Part shown: positions 62,027 to 64,000 of the stretch, piece by piece
Layout of the letters: each line of letters opens with the position of its first letter
Position numbering within the stretch: the first letter of the stretch is position 1
Origin: Candidimonas humi
GTDB taxonomy: Bacteria > Pseudomonadota > Gammaproteobacteria > Burkholderiales > Burkholderiaceae_B
Reading direction: 5' to 3'
Length of the DNA: 64,000 nt
NCBI RefSeq assembly: GCF_019166065.1
Contig: NZ_JAHTBN010000006.1
Coordinates: forward strand, 1-64,000
Notes under the pieces: generated by a model
Told to the model about the DNA's origin: nothing
Seen by the model: the letters and a program-made list of their open reading frames with translations, nothing else
The model's database searches: none
Made by a program: the position numbers and the translations under genes

Positions 62027-62479
62027 TTATTCGGGTAGATTCAAGGTGTGCTGAGCGCTGGCTATGGGCTTGCCGTCCGCCCTTTCGAATTCCGCGGCGA
62101 ACCGCAGCCATTTACGCCCGCGGCGTTCGAATTTTTCCGTCACCTTGCCTTTTGCCACTATTTCCGTGGTTTCATCCGCGAAAATGGGGTTATGCCAGCG
62201 CCATAGCTGGTCATAAACGACGATGCCCTGAATGGGGGGATAGCGCCGATACAGCACCGCCAGCAGATATACCGAGAGGACATTCGGTGCGCATACTTTG
62301 CGGCCATCCAGGACATAGCATTCGGCGTCCTGTTCGTCGATAGCCGCCAGATATTCGTCGTTGATCTCCGGGGTTATGGAAAATCTCATTTCCGGCAGAA
62401 TTGCTCCCTCCTGGAAAGCCGAATAGGGCGTACCGGGCTGGTCTCCCTCACGGGGCTTGACTTCGCTTGGGCGTGTCAT
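62027..62479 (-). CDS. MaoC/FAS1-type dehydratase-like hotdog subunit
   Basis: The 150-residue protein resembles the MaoC_dehydrat_N (FAS1-like) half of hydratases: MRFSITPEINDEYLAAIDEQDAECYVL, an NPIFADETTEIVAKGKVTEKFERRGRKWLRFAAEFER strand pair and ASAQHTLNLPE. It lacks an evident catalytic Asp-His pair and would act as the structural or CoA-binding partner of the next gene product. AAGGAGG lies eight bases before the ATG, the strongest ribosome site in this operon. Confidence 0.82.
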   Translation of the reverse strand: MTRPSEVKPREGDQPGTPYSAFQEGAILPEMRFSITPEINDEYLAAIDEQDAECYVLDGRKVCAPNVLSVYLLAVLYRRYPPIQGIVVYDQLWRWHNPIFADETTEIVAKGKVTEKFERRGRKWLRFAAEFERADGKPIASAQHTLNLPE

Positions 62480-62495
62480 CTGTTTACCTCCTTGG

Positions 62496-63677
62496 TTAGA
62501 AAATGATTTCGTCTCTCTTCAATTGAAGAAGTCTCTCTTCGCTGTACCCGCACAAGTCCTTGAGGATTGCGTCGGTATCGCCGCCCAGTTTCGGGGGGTA
62601 GCCCAAGCATCGGGACTGCGAATATTTGAAAGGGTTGCCCATGAAGTCCATCGGCTGCCCCGATGCCTCATGCGTGAGGGTTTCGACCATCGACCGTAAA
62701 AGCGCCAATGGTTGCCCCAGGGCTTCTTCGACGTTCAAGACGGGGGCCGCCGGAATACGTGCTTCGAACAGCTCCGCTGCCCATGCATCACGTTCTTTTT
62801 TCTGGAATTCCTGGGCAAGCACCCGGGACAATTCCTCCACATTTTTTATACGGTCGGCTGCTTTGGCAAAACTCGGATCGTCACGCAGGTCGTCCCGGCC
62901 TATCGCTGTGCAGAAGCGGCTCCAGAACATTTCGCCCGTCGGGGATATGGCAAGCGGCTTGCCGTCCTTGCACCGGAAAGTTTCACTCGGCGCGATCATG
63001 GGATGGCGAGACCCATGCGCAGCAGGGACTTCCTTGGACAGGAAATAATTCTGCGCCTGCCAGGTGAGCAACGCGAGCTGGCAATCGAGCAGTGAAACCT
63101 GGATTGATTTGCCTTCTCCCGTACGAAAGGCCGACAGCAAGCCGGCCAGGGTTCCCAATGCCAGATAAAGCCCCCCCGCCAGATCCGCAATCTGGTATCC
63201 GCTGCGGACCGGCTCGCCTCCCTCTTCGCCGGTAATACTCATGAAGCCGCCCATGGCCTGCACTATCAAGTCGAAGGCGGGCGCATTTGCATACGGCGGC
63301 TGGTCATGAAAGCCGATTAGCTGGCCCACGACAATTTCTTTGTTTATCGATTTCAGCGACTCGAAATCTATTCCCAGCTTCTTGGGAACATCCGGGGCAA
63401 AGCCATAAATCACCGCGTGGGATTTCCGAACCAGGTCGTGCAAGACCGCCAGGCCGTCCTGCTTCTTCAAATTCAGGGCAATGCTTTGTTTGCCCCGATT
63501 CACGGATAGGAAAAACGACGAGTCATCATGGAAAAAATGCGGCGGAATATTCCGCGACATGTCTCCTTCCAATGGCTCGACCTTGATGACTTCAGCGCCG
63601 AGTTGTGCAAGCAACTGCCCGCCGAAAGGCCCGCCGAGGACCCAGCTCAGATCCAGTATCCGGATGCCTTCGAGCAT
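62496..63677 (-). CDS. family III (CaiB/Frc) CoA-transferase
   Basis: The 393-residue transferase moves CoA between carboxylic acids. ILDLSWVLGGPFGGQLLAQLGAEVIKVEP is the family start, and Asp136 in APAFDLIVQAMGG is the catalytic aspartate that forms the acyl-enzyme anhydride. SGYQIADLAGGLYLALGTLAGLLSAFRTGEGKSIQVSLLD is also typical. It is first in the operon and divergent from an IclR-type gene, so it is likely to activate the acid brought in by the Bug receptor. AGGAGAG precedes the ATG. Confidence 0.93.
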   Translation of the reverse strand: MLEGIRILDLSWVLGGPFGGQLLAQLGAEVIKVEPLEGDMSRNIPPHFFHDDSSFFLSVNRGKQSIALNLKKQDGLAVLHDLVRKSHAVIYGFAPDVPKKLGIDFESLKSINKEIVVGQLIGFHDQPPYANAPAFDLIVQAMGGFMSITGEEGGEPVRSGYQIADLAGGLYLALGTLAGLLSAFRTGEGKSIQVSLLDCQLALLTWQAQNYFLSKEVPAAHGSRHPMIAPSETFRCKDGKPLAISPTGEMFWSRFCTAIGRDDLRDDPSFAKAADRIKNVEELSRVLAQEFQKKERDAWAAELFEARIPAAPVLNVEEALGQPLALLRSMVETLTHEASGQPMDFMGNPFKYSQSRCLGYPPKLGGDTDAILKDLCGYSEERLLQLKRDEIIF

Positions 63678-63783
63678 GCTAGGACTCTCCTGTGATGAGA
63701 GGTTAATGAAGTGAAGCAGCGTGCCGTTCCCTCTTCATGGCGTTCTTGCGCCAGAGGGTATCGCGTTCGATGCCGGCGTATTA

Positions 63784-63906
63784 AATATTTCACTATATGA
63801 ATTTTTATGAGACAATAGATCATCTTGAATAGCATGTCTCTTATTCATACTATAGCTGTGGCATAGCGTTTTCAATTAACGTTACAATGCTATATAGTGG
63901 AATATT
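63784..63906. promoter_or_regulatory. A/T-rich divergent control region with paired 15-base inverted repeats
   Basis: AATATTTCACTATAT (63784-63798) and ATATAGTGGAATATT (63892-63906) are inverted copies matching at 14 of 15 positions and separated by 93 bases. Between them GAGACA and TGTCTC (63809-63814, 63835-63840) form another dyad. The block separates the CoA-transferase from the IclR-like gene, so it probably holds both promoters and the regulator's sites, possibly bridged by a DNA loop. Confidence 0.6.
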
Positions 63907-63922
63907 AGATCGAGGCCATGTA

Positions 63923-64000
63923 ATGACAGCATCTGGAGAAGTAGCAGGAACCCAAGTTGTGAGGCGTATCGGCCTTTTGTTGCGTGCGATTGCCACACGC
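63923..64000 (+). CDS. IclR-like regulator, N-terminus only (cut by window edge)
   Basis: Twenty-six codons are visible, MTASGEVAGTQVVRRIGLLLRAIATR, with GAGG upstream of the ATG. GTQVVRRIGLLLRAIA has the spacing of the first helix before the winged helix-turn-helix in IclR-family proteins. The divergent position before a CoA-transferase/hydratase operon fits a local regulator. The family call is tentative because the rest lies beyond the window. Confidence 0.55.
   Translation, partial: MTASGEVAGTQVVRRIGLLLRAIATR

Overview
The window is high-GC chromosomal DNA from a betaproteobacterium, most probably Alcaligenaceae (Bordetella/Achromobacter/Pusillimonas side). This is inferred from gene content: tripartite tricarboxylate (Tct/Bug) transporters, a MatPQM-type malonate locus, zapA followed by 6S RNA, a Tol-Pal operon with ybgC and cpoB, and a leftward rRNA promoter of Bordetella type at the left edge. 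No database search was run, so genus is not claimed. Nearly all the sequence is coding. I see no insertion sequence, prophage, CRISPR array or tRNA.

Layout. 1-99: leader and promoter of an rRNA operon reading left, out of the window. 100-731: non-coding, with a duplicated hairpin unit. 0.7-9.0 kb: AsnC-type regulator and hpd (tyrosine catabolism), msrA, a small cytochrome c, lgt, a SIMPL protein, the ZapB-like/zapA/6S RNA unit, and a first tctB-tctA pair. 9.1-17.3 kb: the malonate locus (matR divergent from matPQM-matA-matB), which imports malonate, activates it to malonyl-CoA and decarboxylates it to acetyl-CoA, followed by a beta-hydroxyacid dehydrogenase. 17.4-22.5 kb (leftward): rppH, tctD-tctE two-component system and a second tctB-tctA pair. 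22.6-32.7 kb: proS, ybgC-tolQRAB-pal-cpoB, then a FecCD-type ABC permease and ATPase without a binding protein, and a hydrolase.

32.8-47 kb is a patchwork of metabolic genes: 2-hydroxyacid dehydrogenase, IlvD/Edd-type dehydratase, nitronate monooxygenase, MFS exporter and LysR, HAD phosphatase, thioesterase, a YqjI/YqjH-like metal-responsive pair (PadR regulator plus siderophore-interacting reductase), glutathione transferase, GFA protein, two small secreted proteins and an acyl-CoA ligase. 47.3-56.3 kb: phnD-phnC-phnE-phnE importer, a secreted hydrolase, GNAT, beta carbonic anhydrase, and a sulfatase/phosphonate-monoesterase-like enzyme in a unit with an FAD amine oxidase. 56.5-59.3 kb: a MarR-GNAT fusion, a GNAT, a cupin remnant and a hydrolase.

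59.5-64 kb is compositionally different (roughly 52-58% GC in lines I counted, against about two thirds elsewhere). It holds a compact leftward operon: family III CoA-transferase, two small hotdog (MaoC-type) hydratase subunits, a maleylacetate-reductase-like dehydrogenase and a Bug solute receptor, divergent from an IclR-like regulator cut by the right edge. This is the best candidate for an undescribed catabolic pathway. Other points of interest are the YqjI-type operator, a possibly leaderless MarR-GNAT gene with its operator on the start codon, several short tandem repeats between genes, and the mismatch between two receptor-less TctBA permeases and one permease-less receptor.
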